Positions 1-8,726 of a stretch of 64,000 nt of DNA are shown piece after piece (position 1 is the stretch's first letter; every line of letters starts with the position of its first letter). Source of the stretch: Actinobacteria bacterium Ga0077560 (GTDB lineage Bacteria; Actinomycetota; Thermoleophilia; Miltoncostaeales; Miltoncostaeaceae); contig LNFL01000139.1 in NCBI GenBank assembly GCA_001464275.1, positions 1 to 64,000 on the forward strand. The letters are read 5' to 3'. Under the pieces are notes generated by a model. The model saw only the letters and a program-made list of their open reading frames with translations. It searched no databases and was not told where the DNA came from. The position numbers and the translations under genes were made by a program.

Positions 1-270
1 CATGGTCTCCAGGGCGCGGCGCACGTCGTACAGCTCGGAGATCTCGCCGGGGTCGATCACCGGGGCGCTGTAGCCGTGGCGCGGGCGGTGCACCAGCAGA
101 CCCTCCTCGGCCAGCCGCCGGCAGGCCTCGCGAACCGGGGTGCGCGAGGCGTGGTAGTGGTCGGCGGCCCACTGCTCGGTCACCCGCGTGCCCGGACGGA
201 TGCGCCCGCGCAGCAGGTCGGTGCGGATGCGCCGGTACACGTTCTCTGCGAGCAGTCCTCGCGTGGCCAC
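1..270 (-). CDS. GntR-family transcriptional regulator, partial (runs off the left edge)
   Basis: Reverse translation from GTG at 270: VATRGLLAENVYRRIRTDLLRGRIRPGTRVTEQWAADHYHASRTPVREACRRLAEEGLLVHRPRHGYSAPVIDPGEISELYDVRRALETM; GntR winged helix followed by FCD-type start. Confidence 0.85.
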   Translation of the reverse strand, partial: MATRGLLAENVYRRIRTDLLRGRIRPGTRVTEQWAADHYHASRTPVREACRRLAEEGLLVHRPRHGYSAPVIDPGEISELYDVRRALETM

Positions 271-334
271 GTCGCGGTCTCCGGGGGTTGCCGCCAGCTG
301 CCGGATGAGGATAACGCCGCGCGGTGCGCCCGTG

Positions 335-1378
335 ATGGGCGTGCTGTTAGGTTGGCCGCCGGTGAGCCAGCCCCGAGAGCCCATCCCGCACCGACGCGCG
401 GCCGTGGCCGTCACGGCCCTCCTCGCGGCGGCCGTCGTGGTGGTGGCCGTGGTGGTCGCCACGCGGGACGGCGGCGGCGGGACCTCCGCGTCCACCGCGG
501 CGAGCGTTCCCACGGCCACCGAACCGCTGCCGCCCCAGGTGCCCGCGCTGCCGGAGTGGGGTCCGGTGGCCGGCGTCCCGGACGCGTTCGCGGTGCCCGA
601 GGGCGGCGACGCCCAGGTGACGCCCACGCGGGACGGCTCCACCGTGGAGATCACCCGCGAGGACGGCACGATGTTCGCCTCCGCATCGATCGACGAGGAC
701 GGCAGGTATCGCGACGTGCAGTACTACGACGCCCGCGGGCGCCTGGAGCTGGCGATCGACCGCGTGGACCTGTTCACCGGGCCCGCCGGGGCGACCGCCG
801 CCGCCCGGTCGCGGGGGTGCCGCAACGCGCAGGCCCGCGGCGGCTTCCGCTGGACGGCCCGGCCCATCCCCTGGCGGCTCAACGTCCGCTCGGTTCCCCG
901 GCGTCTCGGCGCGTCCCGCGTCCTGACCGCCGCCAAGGGCGCCCGCAACGCGTGGCGCTTCAACGCGAACCGGTGCGGCGTGGCCGATGGTTCCTCGGTG
1001 GTCTTCGCATACCGCGGCGCCACGCGTCGCGGCATCGGGCGCAACGGGGTGAACAGCATCGGCTTCGGCGAGACCAACGAGCTGGGCGGGGTCTGCGTGC
1101 GCGCCGTGGCATGCACGTTCACCTGGACCCAGGGGGCCCGCGCGATCGAGAGCGACATCCGGGTCGACAAGAACCACCCGCGCGGCTACGCCGTCGGCGG
1201 ACGCATCGGCCGCCGCATCGACCTGCAGAGCGTGCTGGTGCACGAGACCGGGCACACCCTGGGCCTGGAGCACGTCAACGACGCGAGCAACGTGATGTTC
1301 CCGTTCGTCCGCGCCGGGACCACCACCTTCCGCCGGCTCGGGAGGGGCGATGCGCTGGCCAACAACGCGCTCTACTAG
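335..1378 (+). CDS. Membrane-anchored/secreted matrixin-like zinc metalloprotease
   Basis: N-terminal TM segment AVAVTALLAAAVVVVAVVVA; HExxHxxGxxH motif HETGHTLGLEH with downstream NVMFP Met-turn; start codon uncertain (332-361). Confidence 0.75.
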   Translation: MGVLLGWPPVSQPREPIPHRRAAVAVTALLAAAVVVVAVVVATRDGGGGTSASTAASVPTATEPLPPQVPALPEWGPVAGVPDAFAVPEGGDAQVTPTRDGSTVEITREDGTMFASASIDEDGRYRDVQYYDARGRLELAIDRVDLFTGPAGATAAARSRGCRNAQARGGFRWTARPIPWRLNVRSVPRRLGASRVLTAAKGARNAWRFNANRCGVADGSSVVFAYRGATRRGIGRNGVNSIGFGETNELGGVCVRAVACTFTWTQGARAIESDIRVDKNHPRGYAVGGRIGRRIDLQSVLVHETGHTLGLEHVNDASNVMFPFVRAGTTTFRRLGRGDALANNALY

Positions 1379-1883
1379 CCTCGCCGCCGGGCTCGCCGCC
1401 CTCGCCCTGCTGGCCGGCTGCGGTGGTGATGACGGGCGGGTGACCACCACCGGCACCGGCACCGGCACCGGCACCGGGCTGGAGCCCATCCCCACCGTCA
1501 CCGCCCCGCCGCCGGTGGCCGGCCCCCCGCCGCTGCGCGTGAAGACCGAGCTGGGCGACGCGCAGATGGTGTCCTTCGGCGGCTGCTGGACCACCCCCGG
1601 CGGCACGCAGGTGTGCGGCGACCCCGACTGGCCGTCCTGCCCCACCACAGGGCTACCCGACATCCCCGCCAACCCGGGCGACGAGCTCACCTTCGTGCTC
1701 CCCTCCCCCGCCGCCACCGAACTGGAGCTCTACACCGGGGACGGCAGCGAGCCCATCCCGCTCGAGCCCGCCGATGAGGTCGACTGGAACGTCGAGGTCG
1801 CGGAGGGCCCGATCGTCCTGCGCGCCGTCATCCCGGGCCGCGGGGACCCCTCCTGGGCCGCCTGCATCCTTCCCCTGGGGTGA
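1350..1883 (+). CDS. Putative lipoprotein of unknown function
   Basis: Signal peptide with lipobox LALLAGC; overlaps the end of the metalloprotease ORF by 29 nt. Confidence 0.6.
   Translation: MRWPTTRSTSLAAGLAALALLAGCGGDDGRVTTTGTGTGTGTGLEPIPTVTAPPPVAGPPPLRVKTELGDAQMVSFGGCWTTPGGTQVCGDPDWPSCPTTGLPDIPANPGDELTFVLPSPAATELELYTGDGSEPIPLEPADEVDWNVEVAEGPIVLRAVIPGRGDPSWAACILPLG
1452..1475 (+). repeat. GGCACC hexanucleotide repeat (4 units) encoding a (TG)n linker
   Basis: ggcaccggcaccggcaccggcacc read directly. Confidence 0.8.
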
Positions 1884-2082
1884 CGACCTGCTGGTGGGAC
1901 CGTCGGTTCATCCCTGAGGAGCATTGACCGGCGCCGGCCCGCTGACCCAGGGTGGACAACGTGAACGGGAGCCCTCACGAGGCCGTCCACGACCAACCGG
2001 CGAGACGGCACAAGGGGTGGAGATGGGCGATGTCCGAACGGTCGGCGGAGTTCATGCGCGGGCGCCGCGAGCGCGGCGGACC

Positions 2083-3348
2083 ATGCGCGCGCTCGCGGTG
2101 ACGGCGGGCCTCGCTGCGTTGGCCGCGGGCTCCAGCGGCTGCGTGATCCTCCGGGAGCATTTCGTCTCCCAGCCCGATCTGATCGGGCCCGAGTTCCGCC
2201 TCGACGTGAGTGCGTGCGTCTCCAATGCGACCCCCTCGTGCCCCAGTGGGGGCACGTCCAACCTCTTCCCCACCCCGTCACCGGGCACGAACCTGCAGGT
2301 GCTCGGGGCGGTCCAGCTGCCCACCGGTTACTCCCTGCCGGAGGTCATCACCAAGACGGACCGCCCCGCAGACCCGGGGGCGCGGCTCACGCGGAGCGCC
2401 TCCTATGAGGCGGAGCTCACGAAGCTCCTGCCGCCGCCCGCGGGGAAACGCTGGTACGGCTACATCAGCGATCCCTTCTCCGACTACGTCCGTGGCGCCA
2501 CCTACTTCCAGGGCGTGGACATCGTCCGCGGTGCCGCCGCCGACGGCGAGCCCATCGCGGCCCTGACGGAGATCACCTACGTGGCCGGGGGGCGGCTGGT
2601 CACCCCCGAGGCCCCCGGCGGGCGACCGGTCGTCTGTGATGGCGACGCCACCGTCTGCGTCGACAGCCGCCTGGACCGGACCGGCTCGTTCCTGAACGAC
2701 CTGGCGCTCAAGGCGCCCGCCACGGTGACCGCCGAGCGCGGCACCACGGCCGTGATCCCGGTGACCGCCAGGTTCGCCGGCACCACCGGCCCCGCGTACG
2801 CGTTCGCGCTCACCGCGACCACCACGCTGCCGGGATCCAGCGCGACGCCGAACGTCCCCACCCTGACCCCGCCGAGCAACAGCACCAACTCGCTGAGCGT
2901 GTCGGTCCCGATCCCGGCGAACGCGGCGCCGGGCAACTACCCGGTGACGGTGACCGCCACGGTGGGCGGCGTGGGAACGTCCGCCTCCACGACGGCGACG
3001 ATCATCGTGCCCGCCGAGGCGCCGCCGGTGGCGGGGACCCTGCGCCCGTCGGTGTCCGCCGGAGGCGTCGGCGGCCTCACCGCGCGGATCGCCCGCCTGA
3101 GGGGACTCCCGGTGCGCATCACCACCGACACCGCGACCTCCGCGACCATCACCCTCAGCCAGACCCGGCGGGTCCGGAGCGGTCGGCGGTTCGTCCTCCG
3201 GAGCGTCCGTGTCGCCGTCCGCAGGGTCGACATTCCCGTGGGCACGACGATCGTCCGCGTCCGGAGCGCCGCGTTCCGCCCCGGCCGGGTGGCGATCCGT
3301 GTGACCGGCGACGCGTTCGACGCGCGCGCGGCGGTCGGGCTGCGGTGA
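2083..3348 (+). CDS. Secreted/lipoprotein of unknown function with Ig-like beta region
   Basis: MRALAVTAGLAALAAGSSGCVILREHF signal/lipobox; NPVTVTATV-type beta-sandwich repeats; alternative upstream start at 1924. Confidence 0.55.
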   Translation: MRALAVTAGLAALAAGSSGCVILREHFVSQPDLIGPEFRLDVSACVSNATPSCPSGGTSNLFPTPSPGTNLQVLGAVQLPTGYSLPEVITKTDRPADPGARLTRSASYEAELTKLLPPPAGKRWYGYISDPFSDYVRGATYFQGVDIVRGAAADGEPIAALTEITYVAGGRLVTPEAPGGRPVVCDGDATVCVDSRLDRTGSFLNDLALKAPATVTAERGTTAVIPVTARFAGTTGPAYAFALTATTTLPGSSATPNVPTLTPPSNSTNSLSVSVPIPANAAPGNYPVTVTATVGGVGTSASTTATIIVPAEAPPVAGTLRPSVSAGGVGGLTARIARLRGLPVRITTDTATSATITLSQTRRVRSGRRFVLRSVRVAVRRVDIPVGTTIVRVRSAAFRPGRVAIRVTGDAFDARAAVGLR

Positions 3349-3417
3349 CCGCCCGACGGGCGACACGACCCGGGGTGCCCTGAGCGCGCGGAGGGCTTGC
3401 TAGGGTCACGTCCTGAC

Positions 3418-3491
3418 GCGGGAGTAGCTCAGTTGGCTAGAGCGTCAGCCTTCCAAGCTGAGGGTCGCGGGTTCGAGTCCCGTCTCCCGCT
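3418..3491 (+). tRNA. tRNA-Gly(TCC)
   Basis: Cloverleaf read by eye: GCGGGAG/CTCCCGC acceptor, GCTC/GAGC D-stem, TCAGC-CTTCCAA-GCTGA anticodon arm, GCGGG-TTCGAGT-CCCGT T-arm. Confidence 0.93.
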
Positions 3492-3496
3492 CTCAC

Positions 3497-3522
3497 CGAA
3501 GCCCCTCTCCGGAGGGGCTTCG
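3497..3522 (+). terminator. Intrinsic-terminator-like hairpin after tRNA-Gly
   Basis: cgaagcccctc-tccg-gaggggcttcg followed by ttcgtttc. Confidence 0.7.
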
Positions 3523-3559
3523 TTCGTTTCCCGCCGCACCGTCCCGAGCCCGGCCGGGA

Positions 3560-5112
3560 TCAGACGGCGGTGCGCGCCAGGTGCTCGTGGACGAGTCGCA
3601 CGACCATGGCGCCCTCGCCCACGGCGGTGGCGCACCGCTTGACCGAGCCCGCCCGAACGTCGCCCGCGGCGAACACGCCGGGGACGCTGGTCTCGAGCAG
3701 GTTGCCGGAGCCGGCGTCCTGGCCGGTCAGGACGAAGCCGTGCGCATCGGTGGCGAGCGTGCCCTCCAGCCAGTCGGTGCACGGGTCCGCCCCGAGGAAA
3801 CAGAACAGGAACTGCAGCGGCATCCGCTGCCCGTCCGCGAGCGTGACGGCCTCCAGGACGCCGTCCGTCCCGTGCAGCGCGGTGATCTCCCCGCGGTCCC
3901 GCACGGCGACGCCGTACCGGGCGAGATCGTGGATGAGGTACTCCGACATGGTCTCGGCGAGACTGGATCGCCTCCGCGGGCGAGCCAGATCGCCGCCTGA
4001 GCGGCGGAGTTCCCGCCCCCGATGACCGCGACATCGCTGCCGCCGCACAGCCGGCCCTCCTGCGGACCCGCGGCGTAGAAGACGCTGACGCCCTCGAATT
4101 CGGCGATGCGGTCCACCGGTAGGCGCCGGTACTCCGCACCCGTGGCCAGCACCACGGCGCGGGCCCGGACGCGGTGGCCGCCCTCCAGGTGCAGGACGTG
4201 GACCCCGTCCCCGGCCTCCAGCCCCACCGCCTTGTACGGGGTGGCGGTCCGGGCCCCGAACTTGCGGGCCTGAGTGATGGCACGCAGCGCCAGATCGGCA
4301 CCGCTGATGCCGGCGGGAAAACCCAGGTAGTTCTCGATGCGCCGCGATGTGCCCGCCTGGCCACCGAGCGCGTCTCCCTCCACCAGCAGCGTGTCGAGCC
4401 CCTCGGAGGCCCCGTAGACGGCCGCGCCGAGGCCCGCCGGCCCCCCGCCCACGATCACCAGGTCGACCTCTTCGACGGCGGCGAGCTGGCGTCCGATCCC
4501 GAGAGCGCGGGCGAGATCGCCGGGCGTCGGTGCCGTCAGCTCGGCTCCACCCGGAAGGCGCACCAGGGGAAGCTCGGTCTCCAGCCGTCCCGCGACCTGG
4601 GCCGCCGCTACGGGGTCGTCGTGCGTATCACGCCACGTCATCGCGAAGCGGGACCTGCGGGCGAACTCCACCAGCCGGCGCGTGGGCTCCGAGGACCTCG
4701 GTCCGATGATCTCGATGCCGGCGCCCCCGACACGCTGGAGTTCCTCCCGGCGGGCCATGAACGCCGAGAGCAGGACGTCGCCAAGTGGCGCGTTCTCGAA
4801 CAGCAGGCGCCGCAGCTCGTCTCGCTCCACGGCGAGGTACCGGACGTCGGTGGCGGCGACCGCCGAGACCTCGACGGTCTGCCCCGACAGGAGGTTGGTC
4901 TCACCCACGAATCCGGACGGGCCATGCCGCGCGAGCTCCCCGCCGGAGGGGTCCAGGATCGCGATCTCGCCCTCCAGCACCACCATGAACGGATAGCTCC
5001 GGGCGCCGACCTCGACGAGCACCGTGCCCGCCGTCGCGGCGAGCTCGCTGCCGTGGCGACGGAGCACCTCGATCTGGGGCGAGGACAGGGCGAATCCATC
5101 AGCGTGGGCCAC
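3560..5112 (-). pseudogene. Cyclic-nucleotide-binding-domain + thioredoxin-reductase-like FAD/NAD(P) oxidoreductase, reading frame broken near 3960-3985
   Basis: cNMP domain (VLEGEIAILDPSGGELARHGPSGFVGETNLLSGQ), GGGPAGLGAAVYGASEG, VIGGGNSAAQAAIWLARGG in ORF 3727-5112; SSLAETMSEYLI...GVFAAGDVRAGSVKRCATAVGEG continues in the other frame (ORF 3560-4048). Confidence 0.85.
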
Positions 5113-5229
5113 CGACGCACCTCCCGTTCTTCAGTGCCGGAGCCGGAGCTCCGCCGTCGCCGCAGCAAAGCAGATGCGGGATGGCCCACGCCGCGGGCCC
5201 GGGATGTCACCCCAGCTCGCCGGCCGGCG

Positions 5230-5961
5230 TCAGCGGCGGACCGGCACCAGCCGGAACACCCGGTACGGGGCGCCCATGAGCGGCATGGCGACGTTGCGCA
5301 CGGGGACGCCCCCTGGGGTCTCACCCTCGTGCGGACCGCGGTGGGCGTGGCCGTGCACCACCAGGTCGGCACCGGCGCGGTCGACGGCGTCGGCGAGCTT
5401 CTGGGTGCCGAGGAACGGCTGGATCTCGGGGCGCTCGTCGGCCACGGTGCCCGGGATGGGCGCGTAGTGGAGCAGGGCCACACGGGCATCGCAGCCGCAG
5501 GCCGCGAGATCGGTGAGCGAGCGCCACAGGGCGCGGCCCGCCGTCTCGGCGCGCTCGACGAAGTGCTTGATCTCCGGCTCGCCGAACGCCGTCAGCGCGT
5601 TGTGGCCAAAGCCGCCGGCGAAGCCCTTCACCCCGGCGATGCCCAGCATCCACTCCCCCACCTCCAGCGTCACCGTATCCTGCTCGAGCACCGTCACGCC
5701 GTGCCCGCGCAGGATCTCGGAGACCTCCTCCGCGAAGCCGGCGTGGTGGTCGTGGTTGCCCAGCACCGCCACCTTGGGGACCGTCACCGCGGCGAGCTGA
5801 CGGCCCAGCGCCTCCGCCTCCTCCGGCATGCCGCGGCGGGTGAGGTCCCCGGCCAGCAGCAGCACGTCGGCGTGCTCGTCGACATCCGCGAACCCGGGGG
5901 CGAGATCGTCGAGGCGGTCGTCGGACGCGTGGACATCCCCCACCGCGGCCACCCGGATCAT
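5230..5961 (-). CDS. Metallophosphoesterase
   Basis: MIRVAAVGDVHASDDRLDDL, LLLAGDLTRRG, LGNHDHH, VHGHAHRG motifs. Confidence 0.88.
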   Translation of the reverse strand: MIRVAAVGDVHASDDRLDDLAPGFADVDEHADVLLLAGDLTRRGMPEEAEALGRQLAAVTVPKVAVLGNHDHHAGFAEEVSEILRGHGVTVLEQDTVTLEVGEWMLGIAGVKGFAGGFGHNALTAFGEPEIKHFVERAETAGRALWRSLTDLAACGCDARVALLHYAPIPGTVADERPEIQPFLGTQKLADAVDRAGADLVVHGHAHRGPHEGETPGGVPVRNVAMPLMGAPYRVFRLVPVRR

Positions 5962-6542
5962 GCGACCTCCAGACGCGGCGCCGGCACCGGCCCGTCAACC
6001 AGCCGGAGGTCCCGCACCAGCGTGAAGAAGGTGCGGGCGAACGGGCTGTCGTGGGTGCGCTCCCACAGGTCGTCCCAGTCGATCTGCTCCCGCAGCGCCC
6101 GGGCGATCTGCAACGGCGGCCCCAGGTCGAGGTTGTGCTCGGTGAGCGCCAGCAGCTTGCTCGTCATGAGGTCCCCGATCCGCATCACCCGCATCTGCAC
6201 GGCGTACACCACCAATTCGTCGCAGCGCGCCAGCAGCTCGTCGTCCACGGGGAACCCGGTGGGGTGGTGGATGAGGTCGATCAGCACGTCGCCGTCCCAG
6301 GCCTTCACCAGCCAGCCCTCCGGCGGCACCTCCACGCGCAGGCCGGCGTCGCGGGCGAGGGCCTGCACCCGCTCGGAGTCCTCCTGGCGGATGAGGATGT
6401 CCACGTCCTTCTCGGTCGGCGGGCCGCCGCGCGCCCAGGCCGCGAGCCCGCCCGCCAGTGCGAACTCCACCTGCCCGTCGCGCAGGATCGCGGCGATGCG
6501 CTTGAGCACCTCCAGCAGCGGCTCGGACTGGATGGACGGCAT
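5958..6542 (-). CDS. Nucleotidyltransferase-like protein (MNT/AbiEii-like fold)
   Basis: FALAGGLAAWARGGPPTEKDVDILIRQED pattern. Confidence 0.6.
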   Translation of the reverse strand: MPSIQSEPLLEVLKRIAAILRDGQVEFALAGGLAAWARGGPPTEKDVDILIRQEDSERVQALARDAGLRVEVPPEGWLVKAWDGDVLIDLIHHPTGFPVDDELLARCDELVVYAVQMRVMRIGDLMTSKLLALTEHNLDLGPPLQIARALREQIDWDDLWERTHDSPFARTFFTLVRDLRLVDGPVPAPRLEVA

Positions 6543-6589
6543 GCGGGCCGGTACCCGCCGCCGGGAGGGTCCAACCACCCGCCGCCCAT

Positions 6590-6614
6590 GGTTGGGCCCG
6601 GCGAGGGGGGGAAC
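6590..6614 (+). promoter_or_regulatory. SigB/SigF-like promoter box GGTTG-N14-GGGAAC
   Basis: ggttgggcccggcgagggggggaac upstream of the CDS at 6652. Confidence 0.45.
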
Positions 6615-6651
6615 GGAAGCGACGACGTCAGCACCGCACCCAGGAGGCGCC

Positions 6652-6987
6652 ATGAGCACCGCCAACGGCATCGACCCGCCCGACCCCGCCGAGGTTCCGT
6701 CCGAGGACCTCACCCCGGAGGAACTGCGGGACGAGGCGTTCCGCACCGTCGACGGCGCCGGGTCCGGCGAACCGCTTGATCCGGCGATGGCACCCGTGAT
6801 CGAGGCCGGCGGAGGCGTGGCCGAGGGGTTCGAGCAGAGCGAGGCCCTGCTGGTCGATCACGCCGAGAGCGGCGAGGGCGGCACCGAGCGCATCCTCCGG
6901 GACGCGTTCACCCCCGAGGCCGACGAGGAGCGGGCCATCCACGGGGAGGCCGATGAGGAGGCCTCCAGCGAGCGCGCCGACCGCTAG
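6652..6987 (+). CDS. Small acidic hypothetical protein
   Basis: ATG with aggagg Shine-Dalgarno; [35 protein letters not shown]. Confidence 0.65.
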   Translation: MSTANGIDPPDPAEVPSEDLTPEELRDEAFRTVDGAGSGEPLDPAMAPVIEAGGGVAEGFEQSEALLVDHAESGEGGTERILRDAFTPEADEERAIHGEADEEASSERADR

Positions 6988-7427
6988 CGCAGCTCAGCCA
7001 GCCGCAGCCCGGCGTCCACCAGCGACACGCGCTCCAGCGCGGGCACCTGCGCGAGCGGGACCCACCGGGCCTCGTCGGTGGACCCACCCACCTCGTGGCG
7101 CAGCTCACCGGCCACGATGCGGGCCTCGAACACCACCCGGACGGCCTTCAGCGGACGCGGGGCGCCCTCGGTGAGCCGCTTCGCGGCGTCGATGACGTGG
7201 GTGTCCACGCCCAGCAGGCGACGTGGCTCGACGGTGAAGCCGGTCTCCTCCAGGACCTCCCGCACGACCGCCTGCTCGGGCGTCTCGTGCAGCTCCGCGC
7301 CACCGCCGGGCAGCGTCCACGCGCCCGGCCGGCGTCCCTCGCCGTTCCAGAAGGCCAGCAGGACGTCGGTGCCCTCACGGATGACCGCATAGGCGGCCAG
7401 GCGCGTGTCGAACGGGGGTGCGGCCAT
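6984..7427 (-). CDS. NUDIX hydrolase
   Basis: Nudix box [24 protein letters not shown]. Confidence 0.92.
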   Translation of the reverse strand: MAAPPFDTRLAAYAVIREGTDVLLAFWNGEGRRPGAWTLPGGGAELHETPEQAVVREVLEETGFTVEPRRLLGVDTHVIDAAKRLTEGAPRPLKAVRVVFEARIVAGELRHEVGGSTDEARWVPLAQVPALERVSLVDAGLRLAELR

Positions 7428-7457
7428 CCGGCCACGATACGGGACCGCCCGGCGCGG

Positions 7458-7817
7458 TCAGCGGCGCTTGGCGGCCTTGCGCAGGCGCTTCCTGGTGCGC
7501 TTCTCGGCGTCCAGCTGCTCGTCGAGCACCGCGATGGCCTCGCGGATCTTGCCGATGCGGTGCTCCACGGCCTCCATCTCGCTGGCGGCCCCCTCACGCG
7601 CCCGTCGCACCGCCTCCTGCTCGGAGGCCGCGATCTGCGCCGAGGCCGAGCCCTCACCGACGATCCGGATCTCACCGTGCTCCACGAACGCGGCGCGGTC
7701 GAGCTCGAGCGCCTCGTCGCCCACGGCCACGTAGATCGTGGACGGGGTCACCGAGGTGACGGTGACGGGCCGGGGCTCGTCACCGACGAGCCAGAAACGT
7801 TCGGGAACCGCGGGCAT
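7458..7817 (-). CDS. Hypothetical protein with C-terminal coiled coil
   Basis: MPAVPERFWLVGDEPRPVTVTSVTPSTIYVAVGDEALELDR; charged heptad-rich C-terminus. Confidence 0.6.
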   Translation of the reverse strand: MPAVPERFWLVGDEPRPVTVTSVTPSTIYVAVGDEALELDRAAFVEHGEIRIVGEGSASAQIAASEQEAVRRAREGAASEMEAVEHRIGKIREAIAVLDEQLDAEKRTRKRLRKAAKRR

Positions 7818-7826
7818 GGGGACCTC

Positions 7827-8726
7827 CTACCCGTCCAGGCGGCGGCGCACACGCGGCCGCCGCCACCGCCACTGCCCCACCAGCCACCAGCCGGTGGCCA
7901 CCGGCGGGATGGCGACGCTGGTGGCCAGCATCGTCCCCACCTCGCGGCGGTCGGCCGGACCGGGGCCGATCCGGCGCGCCGCGAACCCCGCGGTGAGCGC
8001 CAGCCAGGCCGCCGCCGGGCCCGCCGCCAGGCGGGTGCGGCCCGCACCCAGCGCCGCGACCGCCAGCGCCCCGGCGGCGGTGGTGGCCAGGTGCCGGCGC
8101 AGGGCACCCGCCGGGGCGGCGGCGCGCGCCCGCCAGGCGCGGCCGTGACGGGCGAGCATGAGCACGTCGTCGGCGTTGCCGCGTTGCTTGGCGACGCTCA
8201 CCCACGGGCCCGCGGGTCCGACGGGGTGCAGCACCGCCCGCTCGCCCCGCACCAGCCGGAACCCGCGCGCCATGACGCGCAGCGCCAGGTCCGCGTCCTC
8301 GCGGTAGGCGCGCCGGAACCGCTCGTCGAACCCGCCCACCCAGTCCAGGACATCGCGGCGGTAGGCCATGTCGGCGGTCGCCCACGCGGCGTCCTCCAGC
8401 CCGCGGACGTTGCGCTCCCAGTCGGTGGGCAGGCGGTCCATCGGCACCGGCACCACGATTTGGCCCTGACACCCGGCGACGTCCTGCGGGAGCCCCTCCA
8501 GGTCACCGCGCAGCCGGTCCACCCAGCGCGGCTCGGGCACCACGTCGTCGTCCAGGAAGCACACCCAGTCCGCCGTCGAGGCGCGCCAGCCGATGTTGCG
8601 GGCCGCCGCCGGACCGATGCCGCGGCCGTCCACGGCGATGATCCGCCCGTCCAGGTCGCCCAGCGCCTCCCGCAGGCGGGCCAGGCCCTCCGGCCGGGTG
8701 GTGGGCACCACCACGTCCACCCTCAC
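7827..8726 (-). CDS. Family 2 glycosyltransferase
   Basis: VRVDVVVPTTRPEGLARLREAL, AARNIGWRASTADWVCFLDDDVVPEPRW, YREDADLALRVMARGF. Confidence 0.85.
   Translation of the reverse strand: MRVDVVVPTTRPEGLARLREALGDLDGRIIAVDGRGIGPAAARNIGWRASTADWVCFLDDDVVPEPRWVDRLRGDLEGLPQDVAGCQGQIVVPVPMDRLPTDWERNVRGLEDAAWATADMAYRRDVLDWVGGFDERFRRAYREDADLALRVMARGFRLVRGERAVLHPVGPAGPWVSVAKQRGNADDVLMLARHGRAWRARAAAPAGALRRHLATTAAGALAVAALGAGRTRLAAGPAAAWLALTAGFAARRIGPGPADRREVGTMLATSVAIPPVATGWWLVGQWRWRRPRVRRRLDG

Noticed and set aside
1452-1475. GGCACC repeat as a CRISPR or mobile-element signature
   Set aside because: Simple in-frame hexanucleotide microsatellite inside a CDS; no spacers and no cas genes.
5958-6542. Toxin-antitoxin (AbiE-like) system
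   Set aside because: Nucleotidyltransferase-like protein has no adjacent AbiEi-like or HEPN partner; it sits in an ordinary operon with a phosphoesterase.
4174-6987. 937-aa plus-strand ORF
   Set aside because: Its first roughly 830 codons are antisense to the TrxR-like, phosphoesterase and nucleotidyltransferase genes. Only the last 112 codons (from 6652, with SD) are credible.
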